Positions 20,326 through 34,069 of a DNA stretch of 64,000 bases are shown in pieces. The position numbers and the translations under genes are program-made. Under the pieces are notes generated by a model that worked only from the letters and a program-made list of their open reading frames with translations, had not been told where the DNA came from and ran no database searches. The DNA lies in assembly GCA_022605955.1 (NCBI GenBank), contig JAKCOZ010000003.1, forward strand, positions 47,430,179 through 47,494,178. The letters are read 5' to 3'. The stretch's first letter is position 1; every line of letters begins with the position of its first letter. This stretch comes from Rallus limicola (taxonomy: Eukaryota; Chordata; Aves; Gruiformes; Rallidae).

Positions 20326-23300
20326 GGTAGTTTTTTTCCTTAAATGTGGTTATTATCACAACAAGATCTCAGAAATTACATTTCTTAATGCAGTGATGTA
20401 CAATGAAGCAGACAGCAAGCACTGAAATATGCGGAAAATTACTTTCAACTGGCTTGTCCAGGGAGTAATTGGTAGGCTTATTTAGCATTGTAAAACTGTC
20501 CACACTTACACGTCAAAAATGTTTTTTTCATGATGGTCCACTTTTTAATCCAGTAATTTCACAGAAGAGAATCTAAAGTTCAAATATATAGCAAGAACAG
20601 ATTGTTCAACTTGTGAATATTGTCTTTCAATTAAAATATTTCTCTCCCTGTAGTAGTTTTGATGTACTGGGGCTTTAGCTGAGGGGAGGGAGAGAAAAAG
20701 ACTTCAGATTTTTCCAGCCTGTGTGTACTTTGCAGGTTAAGTAGTTTTGGTGATTATTTTTATTTAAACATTAATAACAGTAGATCTGCCAGGCACACAT
20801 GTGCCGAAGTTCCCCACAGAGATTTATTGCCTGTCACCCCCGCCTTCTCAGCTCATGTTAGCTATCATTTTGGCCAACAAACCCACAGGCCCCATGTGAG
20901 AACCTGATGGCTCACAAAACACTGCCAGTTGCACAAAGCCATCAGACCCACAGAAAATCCTTCTGAGGAAATCGTCTTTCCACATGATTTCTGTATTTAC
21001 AAGTACTTCAGTTGTAACTGACATTTCTAACCTCTACAGAGAGGTGAGTCATGTCTAGTGTGACCATCTGGCTTCCTCAGTATTCATGACACTAACACTC
21101 AAAATGCGCAAGCGCTACTGGAAAGTGAGTACAAAAGTCAAAGGTGACTGAATATACATGAGTTTTCAAACAGGTTTCCAGGTGTTACTCTTTTTCTTGA
21201 TGTGGGGTTGCAGTGCTGAGACAGAGGGAGCCCAGTGAATGTGCTGACCTCTGGGAACTGCAGGAACAGCTTAACCTGGAGTGATAGAAATCCAGCTTTT
21301 TTCTTCTTAGAAACTTCTACACCCAAAATTTATTTTAATTTCTGTTCAGAAATACAATTATGTTCAAATTTTCTCTGAAATGTGAAGCCTAAATTAATTT
21401 TCTCTTGCAATGTTTATTTTTTCTAAAATGGGTATCTTTTAATTTATTTGCATATGTACTTTGTTGCATAACACTATGTACAACTTGTGAAGAAATACAG
21501 AAGTAAAACAATAAAAAATGTTTTATAATCTTGAGTTAACAAGATGATTCCAAACAAATTCTATCTTGAGTTATTTGGAAAATTATCACATTTAATTTCA
21601 AAGTGTTTTCCCTCTGCTGAATTTTGCTACACTTTAAACATTTTATGGGGAAAAAAAAAGACATTTCCCTATGGAATAATCTTCTAGACAAAAAAGCCGC
21701 TGCTCAGTTGCTACCAGATAAGTGGACTAGATTCTAGGAAGATGATCTTTTTTTTGCCATCACCTTATGATCGAGGGGTAATTCAGGTTCCTTTCTGATC
21801 ACATAATGCTTAATGAAATATTTGCTTTCCTTGTCACTCAAAGAACCATTGGCCTATGGTACAAGAGTTCTGTATCACATTAAAACAGCTACTTACATTT
21901 TATGAGCAGTCAACAAAGTACACATGCGCACTTGCCAGTGGACTGCTTTTGACTTTGATCTGAAGTGACTTACACTTTGAGTTCTCACTGAGCTAGTTAG
22001 GCTGAACTGTCTTCCACATGTAGAAACTCCTGGCTGTCAACAACACAGTAGTTTTTAGCGGAAAGTGTGAATTACTTACAAAGCATGCATTTTAAGCATG
22101 GTGCAGCAGTGACTTCCAGTGAAAGAAATGTGGTTTTTCCTTAAATTATTTTTTCAGGTGACACTCTGTGCCTATTATGAGTGGCTGAGTAGCTGTTGAA
22201 GTTCAAACGAAGTTGCAAGTATTTTTCATGCTCTTCATGGCTCCATTTTCAACTTCTCGATTTTCACTTTAACTGTTCCTTATGACTATTGATGTTCTTT
22301 TTCAAAGTCTTTGTATGAAAGAAGTCAGAGAAGTTCATTTGCATGCTTACCTGGATTTTTTAGCCAGTTGTAGAGCGTGAGTGTGGTTGCAAAGAGGATT
22401 GCAGCAACATGCTGCCAACTCCAGTGAGCCAAGGACAGTACTTACCAAGTCCTATACATTACAGCTGTAGTGGCACAGCTGTGATTTCAAACCAGTCACC
22501 CACCTGCCAATAAAGGTACAGTAACACAGTTATGAAACAGCTTTCCATAAAAATCATATATCCCTTCCCACACTTCCTAAAAAATTGCTTATTCTTAAAA
22601 GTTTGTAAGATTTGTGTGCTGCAGTTTTCATGGCTGAGTATTTTTGTTTCATTTCTTGTTTCTTCTTCTGTTTGATAGTTTGGGGTGGGGTTTTTTTGGG
22701 GGGTGTGTGTTCTTTTGGTCTTTTTGTGGGACTTGTGTTTTTTTAAATCCAAGTTGTATGTTTTAGAAAGAAAAGGTTTTAAATGATGATATTATCCTAC
22801 ACAGCTGGGTAGTGATCTGGCAATCATCTGTCTCACCTCCCTTGTTTGAACAAAATACTGTCCATCTTCAGCTCACATTTGCTTCCTCATTTCTGAATCT
22901 AGCATCTCCCTGGGAGTAGCAGAATTTCCAGTGGCAAATGACAGTCTCCTGCAAATATGCTACCTTTTGGTGAGAGCTGGTTTGCTAAGCATTAAATGGC
23001 AATTAATAAGATATTCCACCCTGCAAGAATAATGGTACAGATGCTGACAAAGTTATTTTTCCCATCTCTGACTGGGAAAAATAAAGACTTGGCTATAACT
23101 TAGTAATTTCAAGTGTAAAACAAAAGACAGTTTAGTGAGTTATTCCTAAACTAACCAATGTAATGCACACCAGAACGGAGTGCCTTGCCAAAAGATTATT
23201 GATATCTGTCAGCTCTTGTCAAAGTGGGTTTGTTTCTTCTTTGCTGAACTGTAAAACCCCTTCAACTTTTAACATTAAGTACTCTAGTACAGATATAAGT

Positions 23301-26300
23301 AAATTTAAAGATGTTCTTACTAATTTATGTTCATTAGCTGGTCTCAGTTGCAGTTTTCTTGCCTCTCCTAGACAACCTACCTGACCAGATTAATTTTTCA
23401 TAAGGTGACAATCTGTCGAAGCACTGCTGTTCACTGACATGGGCTTGCAACAAGATGCTATGTTAGATTACTGACACCTGGAGGCATCTTCTTCTTCTTT
23501 GTGAGGTGGGACATCTAACGAGTCCTTAGGCAAAAAGCTGAGGCCAAAAGCAATACTGAGACTGCTAAAGTGACAGCTGTAATTTATGAACAAAGTTGAG
23601 TGCATCTCACAGAAGAGAAGAGCACTGTACCTTCTGCCCAGGAGTCCTCATGCTTCAGAGATGATCACACACCAAGTTAGGCATTCCTGCAGGATTTCCC
23701 TTCCCTACCATATCATTCTACCTGAACAGAACTTTTGTGTGACCCTGACTTTCATAAGGAGGTTAATCAGTGTTTTCTCCACTACCGAAGTCCTGGCTAC
23801 CTTCACATCCCCAGCACCAAAGAATTCCTTAAACTGAAGTGCAAAGTTTAAAAAGAACGAAAAGGAGCAAAGCAGATAAAAATCTGAAAAACCAACATTG
23901 TTCCTAAGTTTATCTTTTGTAAAAATTAACAAATAAATCAGACACAATCCCCTCCCAATGCACAAATCCCCTGGGCAGTAGTGGCAGCCAGTTAAAGGGC
24001 AACTTGTACATGTTTCCGAAAGCATTTTGTAAAAATAATCCCTGACTTCTGCTGAAGGAACAAAACTGGACTGGTTATCAGACCCTAGCATCAGCTGCAA
24101 GAGGTCTCCCCCAGCTTTCAAAGGAACAGGGTTTTTTGCAAATAAAAATTCTGAAGATAAATGTAAGACTTTAGGGAAGATTATGCAGTATCAAACAGTC
24201 CCTTCATAGGAATGTAAAGGTGTAACTGGACCAACAGTTCTCTGATAACCACAGTTACTTAGTTACAAAATGCACAAGTGCAATAAAGAGCACAATTTGA
24301 ATGTTAGCCCACATGGCACAAAGTGCTCAAGATGATGCTGTATTTGCAAACAGGACATGAGGTAGATTAGCACAATACAATGCAATCCAATTAGAGACAT
24401 TATTGCCTATGCTCAAAACCAGCAGAAGGAACCTTGCCTATAATGAATATTTAGCTATCTCTGCTTTGTTGCTGTTCACTAGCATTGTCTAAATGAGCAT
24501 GTCTTTTCTATATTGCAGATGAATTTGGATGTCTGCAGCCTTTCAACGGGGAGATTTCCCTTTCTCAGCTCAATGTTCTGAGTATTGTCAATGAGGTCAT
24601 ACATATGTTCTCAGTAATGTAAAGGTAACTTCAGTTTAATCATCAAGATATTGATTTCACCCTTGGGGAACAACCAAGCTGGGCGTCATTAAAATAACAT
24701 TTGGTACTCCACAGTGATTGCAGTTATGCAGTATCTTCTCTGGTGCACCAGAGAACAGCGATTCCCCCATTACTGTCCTTCACACAGTAGAAGTTGGGTG
24801 TTAAGTGCTGCCTGCTGCAGGTGACAGGTGTTGCGTGCACATACCTCACCCCAGTACATTTGAAATAAAAATTACAAGGTAGGAAAAGTTGTGGTTTCTC
24901 CCAGAAACAAAGTAAAAGTCATTAAAAAACCCTAGCAACTGCACCAAAGAAAAATAACTATCATTTATATGTCAAAACTAACCAGTACCATGTGATCAAG
25001 ATCTCAATTTTATCTCTTTTCTGTATGATAAAGTGCTATGACCCCTCCACATCATGCTGGTAAATTGGCTCAATAATGACTCAGAAAATGCTACCTGCAC
25101 ATCCCACCCAGCAGCTGACTTTTACTACAAGTCCTTTAATTGGAAATACAGTTTCCCAGCTAGGGCTTCTTTTTTAAAGAAGTTATTGTTCTCGCATCTG
25201 AATACCTTGTACTTGCTTTGTTTTAAAATGTAATGCTTTGCACATGCAGTATGTGATTCTGAATAACATCCTCCAATATAGCAAATACAGCCAAGCGTAT
25301 AGTGTCTGGAAATGGTTTGTTGAGGGCAGGAGCCTGCTTTAGTTAACACAGGGTAAAGGCACCTTGCTGTGAAGCAATGGATAGTCTTCATGCACAGCTA
25401 CTTGACTCCAGAACAGCTCCCAACGCTGTGAGTGAAATGTCAAGAAAAAAATTAGATAGGGCATTTAATTATAGGAAAGTAAAAGTGCAGAAGATGGGAA
25501 GGGGTCCCGGGGAGGGTCTGTGGTTAGTGGCATGTTCAGTCAGGCTGTGTCGGTCACCTGTATTTCTGGGAACTTCTTCAACTGCCAGAAAACCTGGACA
25601 GTGAAGGAGCACTTCTGCCAAGCCACCCCCGCTGCAGCGGAAGGTGTGGAGGGGGTTAATGAGTGACCCTGGGCCCAGCTGGATGGGCAGCAGGAATGCA
25701 GCTGAGTCAGGGGGGAAACCATGACCTCACTGGGCAGACTCACCAGAGAGACTGAAAGGAAAACTCTCTGTCCTCCTGGAAATCCCCAGCTAAATGTGGC
25801 CCTGGGAGTGGGGGCTGCCCTTCTGCTAGCTCTCCAGGACAAGATGTGCATTGTCTTGGGATCATCAGTAAGAGGAGTATTTCCAACCCACTTCTCACAA
25901 AAGTATGTTCAAAGCAGCTCTGGATAACATTTTTTTTCTTTTTTTTTTGACTGAGGGAAGGCTAGCTTGTGAGGGAATGGAGATTCTAGATTTTCAGGGA
26001 GGTGAAGGGTACTAAAGAAGGCAACCTTCTCCATGGGTTCCTCTGAACCTTGGTCCCTTCAGTCCTGCATGACAATTACCCACCCAGCACATATGCTAGT
26101 TTACCCCTGAGCTTCTTTGTGTTATGGACCAACCAGTTCCTCCCAAGAAGAAACATGGAACTGGTGGAATGGAACTTTCCTCCAGGATCTGCTCCACACA
26201 TCCAGTGAGAATGTAGGCTGTGCAAGGATTCACTGCTCAGTTCACCTGTCTCAACATCTGTATAAGTCCTGGGCTTCCCTACATCCCATGTGTGCACCCC

Positions 26301-27360
26301 ACCCCAAGACAAAACCAGCATGCTTGTGGATTGCCAAGGCTCTCTAGATATATCTGTCTCATCTTGAATTGGTATACAAGGACACTAGCATGTTGCAGAT
26401 GCACAGAGTGGCAAGCTGGGGATGAAGAGATCAAAGGCATCCCAGATGCCTTCTACACTCCATCAGCCAGGCAGCTCCTACAACAGCTGTGTGACCACAA
26501 TGAATTATTTTCAATCCTTAAATCAATTACTCTGTTAAGTCTGTCACCTTTTCTACAGGAGTGGTTTTGAAGTCAGCTGAGGTGGCTTCAAGGAGGCTTC
26601 CAGTTCCCAGACTGGCACCTTAGAGGTGGCATTCCATATTTCTGAGTTTTCCATTCTGGGCTGAAACCTCACAAGGTTAGTCCCAATGGTGGAAGACACT
26701 AAATAACCCCCAAACCTTCCCCCTATAAGGGAAGGACTGCCTTAGGTTGCAATCAAAAAAGGAAGTTGGTTAGCAGGTAGGACTGTGTTGGGGAAAGCTA
26801 AAAGCAAGCCCAGTCTGAAGGTCTAGAAGCCAGAGTTACACCCTGTCTGGCTGTACCCTCACTCAAATCATCAAATTGCGCTCCCCCAGACCATGAAGGT
26901 CTTCTGCAATTGTGAGCCAAAAAGCCATGAGTGGGAGTGTGGATCGGAGAGGCTGAGGGTCAGATTTGCCAGGGAGTAAGAAAAAAGGTCTGCTGCCTTC
27001 TTTTTTGTGTGCTTCCTGTGGCCCTGTGCAGAGCATAGCAGAGATGAAGCTGCAGGGGCACGTTGTTGAATGAATATGAAGAGCTCTGGGACTGTGACAA
27101 GGTTTGTTCTGAGTTTCACTGCAGTGGGTCTGCTCCAGGGGAGCTGATCATGAAGAGCATGAGCATGAGTCATCCCTCACCAGCTGATCAGCGGTCCCAG
27201 ACTCCCTTCATGGATTATAAAGGCTGCAGAGATGTAGCCTAAATGTCTCTGTAAGAATTCAGAACTCAACCATCAGGCACCACTATTAGTCACAACTTGT
27301 CATTTGACAGAGTGAGTTCCTCTGAATCTGGTTTTCCAGTAAAAGCTTCTAAGTCTGTGC
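20326..27360. other. Long non-coding stretch, no recognised repeat or gene
   Basis: AT-rich DNA with ordinary vertebrate composition. It includes a G/T-rich run at 22640-22745 with G tracts at 22682-22690 and 22698-22703, a T-rich run at about 25930-25949, and an open frame of 138 codons on the minus strand (23705-24121) with no recognisable family. No CR1, LTR, tRNA or exon is recognised. Confidence 0.45.
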
Positions 27361-27402
27361 AATTTTTTTTTTTCCCTTTTTTGCCTTTTTTTTTTTTTTT
27401 CT
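27361..27402. repeat. Poly-T/pyrimidine tract
   Basis: About 42 bases that are nearly all T, interrupted by CCC, G and CC. On the minus strand it is a poly-A tract, but no retrocopy or poly(A) signal is visible next to it, so it is listed as low-complexity sequence. Confidence 0.8.
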
Positions 27403-30400
27403 TCCTGGTGGATAGACATCCAAATGATAGTGCTGTCCAGGGAAAACCTCATGACTAAGTCTTCCTGGAATTCACAAAATGTACATCCTCCTACTTACTC
27501 TACTTTGCAGCTCATTGTCACACATGTACCCGGAGCCTACTGAACACAAAGAATGTGTGGAAAGGAGGAAGAGAGACTGATTGGAATATTGCCTCAGCAG
27601 CAGGGGAAGATTCAATGATGCTGCTGGGCACCTCCTCAGAAAGGCACAGGAACAGGGAACAGGGTGTGCCTCATCTGCTGCCCAGGTGAATACCCTATTC
27701 CCTGGGACGTCTTGAAAGAAAGGCTCTGTCATCAAGATCTTGCCTTGTCCCCTTGTAAGACAAGGAATGATGGCTTTTTTTCTGCATTAGAGATTTGAAA
27801 GGAGTTTAGATTGCTAAAATCAGAACAGTGCTCAGCAGTCAATAAATTTCCCAAAAAAAGCTTTAATTAAAGCAAACCCACACAAACAAACACCAAAACC
27901 CCCTCTTCCTACCAATTCAAATATAGATTAACATACAATATAAATTAGCATAATTAATATTGTAAAATAATCCCTCCAAATTCATGTTTCTCTCTTAAAT
28001 ATGGGTGTGACCAGTGCCAACAAATGTAACAAAAATGTAGATAACTCGTATTTGATTTATGTTGGTCTGAACTGCCCTATAAATTTTTTGGGGAAAGCCA
28101 TACTTTGTAGCATTGTTACAGGCAGGTAGACGAGGAGGAGAGGCAGGAGAGAGCTAAAGAAGGAGTCTGCAGATTTGCCATACTAAAAACACTGGAGGCG
28201 GTTTCCTGGCCTTCTGGGCTCTCTGGAGCAGAAGGGGAAGCCTCAGGAGTGTTAAGAAGTTTGAGTGAATAGGAATGAAGACTGTGGATTTTTTAACAAA
28301 AGCTTTCTTATTTTCATTTGTTAATTAATAACTGATGTTACCCAGGTGTTAATAAAAGCAAAAGACAAAGAGCTTTGAAAAAGCTGGCCTGAAATCCTGT
28401 TACTCCAACCTGTTCATGCTGAAGATTTTTTGCCCTACATAATCTCACCCTTCCATTAGCTCCTTGCTCATCTTGATCTCCCTACTCTGCTGGGTTTTCT
28501 AGCCTCAATTTCTGATGAAAACCAGATGGAAAATCCCCAGAGAAGGGACCATCTTCTGCCACCTATTAGGGCAGAGCCTGGCTCAGTCACTGGGATCCTA
28601 ATCTTGGAGCAGGACCTGTAGCTACCGGGCTGGTGGCAGTGGCAGGAAGGGTCAAAGAGCCACCCTTGTCTCTGGGCCCAGATTCTACATGGCACTGGCA
28701 CACCACTCTCATGTCTGTCCTGCTGCAAGCACTCACAGCAGATGTTATCACAGCGCGACAACCATCAGCCTATCCTCAACGAGGTCTCAGTGACTCCACA
28801 GGTGCTGAAGAGTTACCCCTTAACAGAAGACTTCCATTCTTACTTCACAGCCCCAGATCTGAGGGGCCACATCTCAGCCCCCATGGGGAGGGCTCACATG
28901 CTAGAACTCTGAAAAAATGCCACTGCAATCTAATCCAAAAGAAATGTTGCTGTTCGCACTTCCACTCCTTATCACTGTGAATAGTCAGGCCTGTTGACAT
29001 GCAAAGGCAAACATTAATGATGCACACTTGTTAATTATTCTTTTGTTGACTTGTGCTTTTGTTGGAAATATTCTTATAGTTCTGTGGCTCTCTATAATGT
29101 TTGATGAGAAACTCGATAGGGACCTATGTTATGACTTGTATAATGCACGCTTCATCTTTCTTCACACAGTGACATTAATTCTCCATTTCAGCAGAGCATA
29201 GTATACTTACCTTTTCAAACACTTAAATGACCTTTCACTTTGGTTTTGAAGGCGTTTTTTAAAGTGAGGTTAGAGCTTTCACTGGGACACAAACTTTCAA
29301 TCTAAACCCACATATAAGATCAACTATGTCCTTTTCATGCTCCTTCTTTTCCAGGTAAACTCTACCTGGAATGTTTTAGGTCTCTAGCAGTGGAAAAATG
29401 CTGAGTAAAACTGTGTCTGAGATGAGTCTCATACCCAGCCCTTCAGTGATTAAGTAAAGGTAGCTCTTCAGTGCTCCTGACTTCATCCCTTCGGGGTTTT
29501 TCCATCCCCTCAGACACGTGGTACATGCTGTCTTCCCTTTTTCTGATGCAATGCAGCCTACATTATTGAAACACTCCATTGCTGATTTACTAATTAGCCT
29601 TTATTACCAGAATTGGTCTGACCTTATCTACCTTCAGTACTGTTCTTCCTGGCTCTGTTCCTCCAGAGCATTCTCATCTATTCCCTTGTACCATGCACAT
29701 TCAGGAGCTTGTTTGGGTTATGAGTCAGAAGATAAGCCTCGTCTCCCAGTCTGCAGCTGTATCTGTAAGGCTCCTGAGGCTTAGCTGTAATCTCCAATAT
29801 TCTTTACAGTAATTGCTATTTTCTTTACAGAGTAGATTTGGGGATCAATATCTAAAAGCAGTAGAGATATTATTATAATTTGCCTGGTATTTGTAATCCA
29901 GACTATAGAGAAAACTTTACAGGCAAAGAAGTGCATGTCCTGAATATCACAATACCTTTATTTTCCCCGCTGGTAAGCGGAGAGGGAGTGTCAAGAGAGT
30001 CCAGCATGGGGTGACTAGCATTCCAGAGGCTTGGTGAGGTTTGTTCCACCATGCGCTTCTTGCTCTGACAAGGATGACGGATGTTGGTGGGAACCTGTTG
30101 TCTTAACTTCTCCTTCCTGAGCAGTTGTGCCAACAGTGCATGACATACATGCCCAAAACAGCATTAACTTAAACCAAACACTAACCAACCCAGAAAAGTT
30201 ATCTCTGTTGGAGTAGGTGGTTGCACACCTCAGTCTCCCACAGATGTGCTTATCTGCTCACCAGGCTTAAGTGGTGCATAGGAACTGGAGGGCTGATTCA
30301 GTAGCAACCAGCAAGATCGCAACAGATTACAGTCAAGTTTTAGCTGAAAGGTTTGGGCAGCTGCAAGAAGCTGATGAGTTCAGCTCAACCAGAACCTGGG

Positions 30401-31309
30401 TGTTATCACAGGGTTACATGCAGAGCACATGGGACATTGCTGGTACTTGGAGTTTCATACAGGCAAAGGAGCTGGAGGGTTTCTCTGAGAGGCTCTGTTG
30501 AGCTGTTGATTCCATAAAACTTGTCTGAATCCTTCAGAGCCCTGAGCCCACCACCTTCAGTAGAGCAGCATCATGCTACAACAGTTCGAGAACTAAGTGT
30601 GAGGGATTGCACGCTGTTAAACTGCTATTCGTACCCTGCACTTTAGGAATGTCACACAACACATGCACGGCAGCACAGCAGCCTTAATGTTTTGGTAACC
30701 AGATGAAACGTAGGAGGAATCCCCCACGTTACATGAATGTGACTGCATCACTCGAATCGGAACATGATTTATCATAAAGATTTGGGAAATAATTTCTCTA
30801 AAACACGTTTTTGCACTGTAAATGGAACCATCTCCCACAAAGTGAGAAGCACTTCTTAAGGAAGGCACTCAGCTTTTTGCTCCCTATTATCAAACAGATG
30901 CACTTTATACTACTTTTAAAACTATGCTTAGCATATTTTTAAGCACAATGCATGGTGTTTCTAGCAGAACACTCTGGATACACCTGTTGTGTAATGTTGT
31001 CCTGCACATTCATAAAAAGACTGTACAGATAGCTGGTACATGGACGATACCATAGGCAAAGAGGCAAAACTGTCTCCTTGTAAGGTATTGTTAAATTACT
31101 GGCAGCCACTTGTGAGCAGGTTAGAGCACACTGTAGTGTTTGGAATAATACCCGCAATTTTCCCCATAGATTTTGTCCTAAGAGAAGATGGTGCAGTCAT
31201 TCATTCTCTTTATAAAGCTATAGCAATTTGGCACTCAGTCCCTTGGTTGAGGAGAAGAAGGGGACTGTGGTCTTTATTCAGGCATAGCCATTCTTCAAGA
31301 AAATACAGC
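27403..31309. other. Non-coding DNA, nothing recognised
   Basis: AT-rich sequence with no CR1, LTR or RNA gene recognised. An A/C-rich patch lies at about 27850-27905. Short open frames are unconvincing. Confidence 0.45.
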
Positions 31310-32480
31310 TGACAATGACAGAAGGCTTCCCAGTAGAGAGCACAAATCAGGGACAGAAAAAAACAAAGAAACCCCCAAACCCCAAAGTGCTCCCAACAGT
31401 GCCAGCAGCTCTCAAAGAAACAAAGAAAATGGTTCTTTTGGTAGCAACCAATTTCCTGTTCCCCAGCAGATGCTCATGAAAAGGGATGAATTTACCAATT
31501 CTTTTGGCAAACTATTTTCTTTTGATTGGGCTGGAACAACTAGGAGATTGCAAGAGGCTGGCAGAAAAACAAAGCAAAATTAAGAACTAGCTATGATATT
31601 AGCACGGTCAGTAAGGCCACCACCTGCATCAGCAGCATACCAGACTGAGGTGCTCCATCCAAAATCCTACAAATGCTCAAAAAGCACACTAAGCTCCTCA
31701 AAGGCATAAACCCAGTAATCTATCCTTTCAGTGGGAGTACTCACAAAGAGAGAGAACAAGAGACTAAGGAGCAGCTCATGAAAGGTAAGGCAGTCTGGGC
31801 TACATTCATAATCAGGATGAGAAGCCATGGCATTCAAAGGAGTATGGCCCAAGCAGCCATGTAACTCCACCAGGATTGACAGTCCTGGACAAGACAGAGC
31901 AATGATGGGATAGGCAAAGGGGGCAGCTGCCGGAAAAAGTGGTGGCATAAACAGGGAAGGCATGCCCAAATACAGAGGAGACAAACTACAGAGAAAACAC
32001 TCCGAATGCCACGATGACAAAAATGTACAAACAAGGGAAACGAAGGAACAAAATCACTGAAACAAGCAGAGGTCCAAAGGGTGAGTGTTTGCACATACAT
32101 GAGCTCAGCACGGCACAAAACAGCAAAAGAAACCACCAACCACAAAACACAGAAATGAACAGAGGAGGTCTGTAAAGCTCTGTGGAGTACCAGATGCTAG
32201 AGAAGGGCCCGAGCCAGGAATAAATGAGGTGCTAAAAGACAGAGGCGCTAGAAAACAGACACCAGAATAGAGACTGGCATTTTATGTCACAAAGACCTGT
32301 GTCACCCTGAGCCTTTTGCAAGGGAGGAAAGTGAAACTGCAGCAAAACAAAGCAAATTAAAATCATAGGACAGCACGCTCACAAAACCAGAAGCATAGTG
32401 TAAATTAAAAGCAGGGTGTGGGGAAAAACGAAGGCTGGGATTTCAGGTAGAGAACAAAGACAACAAAGAAGCCTCTGCTC
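31310..32480. other. A-rich, T-poor stretch of unknown origin
   Basis: The plus strand is strongly biased to A over T. In seven 60-base rows counted by hand between 31861 and 32400, A made up 184 and T 47 of 420 bases; row 32101-32160 has 31 A and 2 T. Neighbouring DNA has no such skew. No repeat family is recognised in it. Because stop codons contain T, open frames on the plus strand here are less informative than usual. Possible causes are an old retroelement interior, a transcription-linked strand bias, or an expanded A-rich simple sequence that has since diverged. Confidence 0.6.
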
Positions 32481-32611
32481 CTGTTAAAATATATGACCCT
32501 AACAACCCTGAAGCCAAAAGAAATGTTCCTCTTGTAGGCAAACGGCAAACTGAAGGTGTAGCAGGAGGAACTAAATCTTCTGTTCCATCAAGACAGCCAG
32601 AAGGCTGGTAA

Positions 32612-33467
32612 ATTACCATCATGTTATTTTTTTGATGGACCGGGATGTCTTCCAGACTTGTTACATGTGATAATAGATAAAACAGTTTGGCTATTATAGG
32701 AGCTGACTCCCAGAAAATCAATTCCATTACAAGAGCAAAACAACTAACAATGGGGAGCCGCAAAGAGAGTGGAAAAGAAGATAGTATTGTCACAGAAGCC
32801 AAGAGTTGGATGAGTAGCATGGCACTTGCTTAGAAACCAGGCAAGCTATTTGCCAGAAACCCTTAGCACTTCAAACAAAGCGCTAAAAAGGGCTCAACAT
32901 CAAAGGCCCCTAAAGGGAGAGATATAAACTGACTTGACATCAGCAAAACATGTTAGCAACCAGTGCCAGTGATGGATATTAATAAATGTCATCAGAGCTA
33001 CTTCACCATATTTGGGATGTCATTGGGTAATAGAAATGGCAAAGAATGACTTTTGGGGTAAAAACTAAGGGCAAGAGTTTCAGTGTTATAAAAAAGATGT
33101 ACAAACAAGATTCCTAGGAAGTTGTGTCATATCAGATGGTGTTCTGGTGGCACAGATACAAGCAGCCCATGGAAGGCTGCTGTGGCAGAAATCCCCACTG
33201 TCTTCTGGGACCATCCAGGGATGCAGGACTAAGAGCTAGAAGTGGTGTCACATACAGGAGTCCACTGATCACACAAGGTCCATGACCTGGCCTTGGTAAG
33301 GCAGAGTGATAAAACATATATCCATCCTACAGGGATTCAGTCAGTTCATAGACTGTATACACTGGTAAACTAGCTATGCATTACCCACCCCCACCCCCAG
33401 AATGTTTAAGTAAGTACTTTCATGATTACTGTTACACAAATAGAGCATAAGTTTACCTCAACATGTC
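32612..33467. other. Non-coding spacer
   Basis: Sequence between the A-rich stretch and the minus-strand LTR. No repeat or gene is recognised. A short C/A-rich run lies at about 33386-33400. Confidence 0.45.
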
Positions 33468-34069
33468 TGTGGTGGGTTGACCTTGGTTGTACACAAGGTG
33501 TCCACCGAGATGTTCTATCACACCCCCTCCCCCCTCATCTGGACAAGTTGAGGAGAAAGACAAGATGGAAAAACCTCGCTGGTAAAGATAAAGGAAGTTT
33601 AATAAAGCAGAATAAAAACTCAGTGTACGGAAAAAAAGGAAAACCAAGAGAGTTATTCTCTACTTCCCACCAGCAAGTGTGGTCCAGCCACTTCCCAGGA
33701 AGCAGGATTTCAGTACATGTAGTTGTTGTTCCAGAAGACAAGTCTTGTAAACAACAAATATCCCTCTTTCCTCCTCCTTTCTCTTAGTTTTTCTTGCTGA
33801 GCAGACATTGCATGTTATGGAATAACCCTTTGGACAGTTTGGGTCAGCTGTCCTGGCTGTTTCCCCTCCCAAGATCTTGACAACCCCTCAACTTACTGGT
33901 GTGTGGGAGGGGGATGACGGAGAGACAGCTCTGATGCTATGCCAGCACTCCTGAACAATACCTAAAACCCTGGTGTGTTATCAACATCTTGATCACTACC
34001 AATACTCAGCGCAGCACTACAAAGGCTGCTGTGACGGGAGCTAATTCCATCTGAGCCAGACACAACACA
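33468..34069 (-). mobile_element. Solo LTR, family B, minus strand
   Basis: On the plus strand it starts TGTGGTGGGTTGACCTTGG, the complement of the ...GTCAACCCACCACA end of family B, and runs to GAGCCAGACACAACACA at 34053-34069. Inside are the complements of ATTAAAC (33597-33603), CCTGGGAAGTGGCTGG, CAGGACAGCTGACCCAAA and GTTGATAACACACCAG, in the order expected for a minus-strand LTR of about 600 bp. No internal retroviral sequence lies on either side. A clear 5-bp target duplication is not seen: the flanks are atgtc and aacac. If the left end is taken at 33464, a 4-bp aaca repeat appears on both sides. Confidence 0.88.
33598..33603 (-). promoter_or_regulatory. LTR polyadenylation signal ATTAAA
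   Basis: Complement of ATTAAA in the R-region position of the minus-strand LTR, just before the cctttatcttta block. Assigned by position. Confidence 0.4.

Noticed and set aside
23705..24121. 138-codon minus-strand open frame
   Set aside because: No recognisable family; length within chance expectation.
27361..27402. Poly-A tail of a minus-strand processed pseudogene
   Set aside because: No poly(A) signal and no gene-like sequence next to the tract.
32443..32820. 125-codon minus-strand open frame
   Set aside because: Leucine- and serine-rich product expected from the complement of A-rich DNA; no family.
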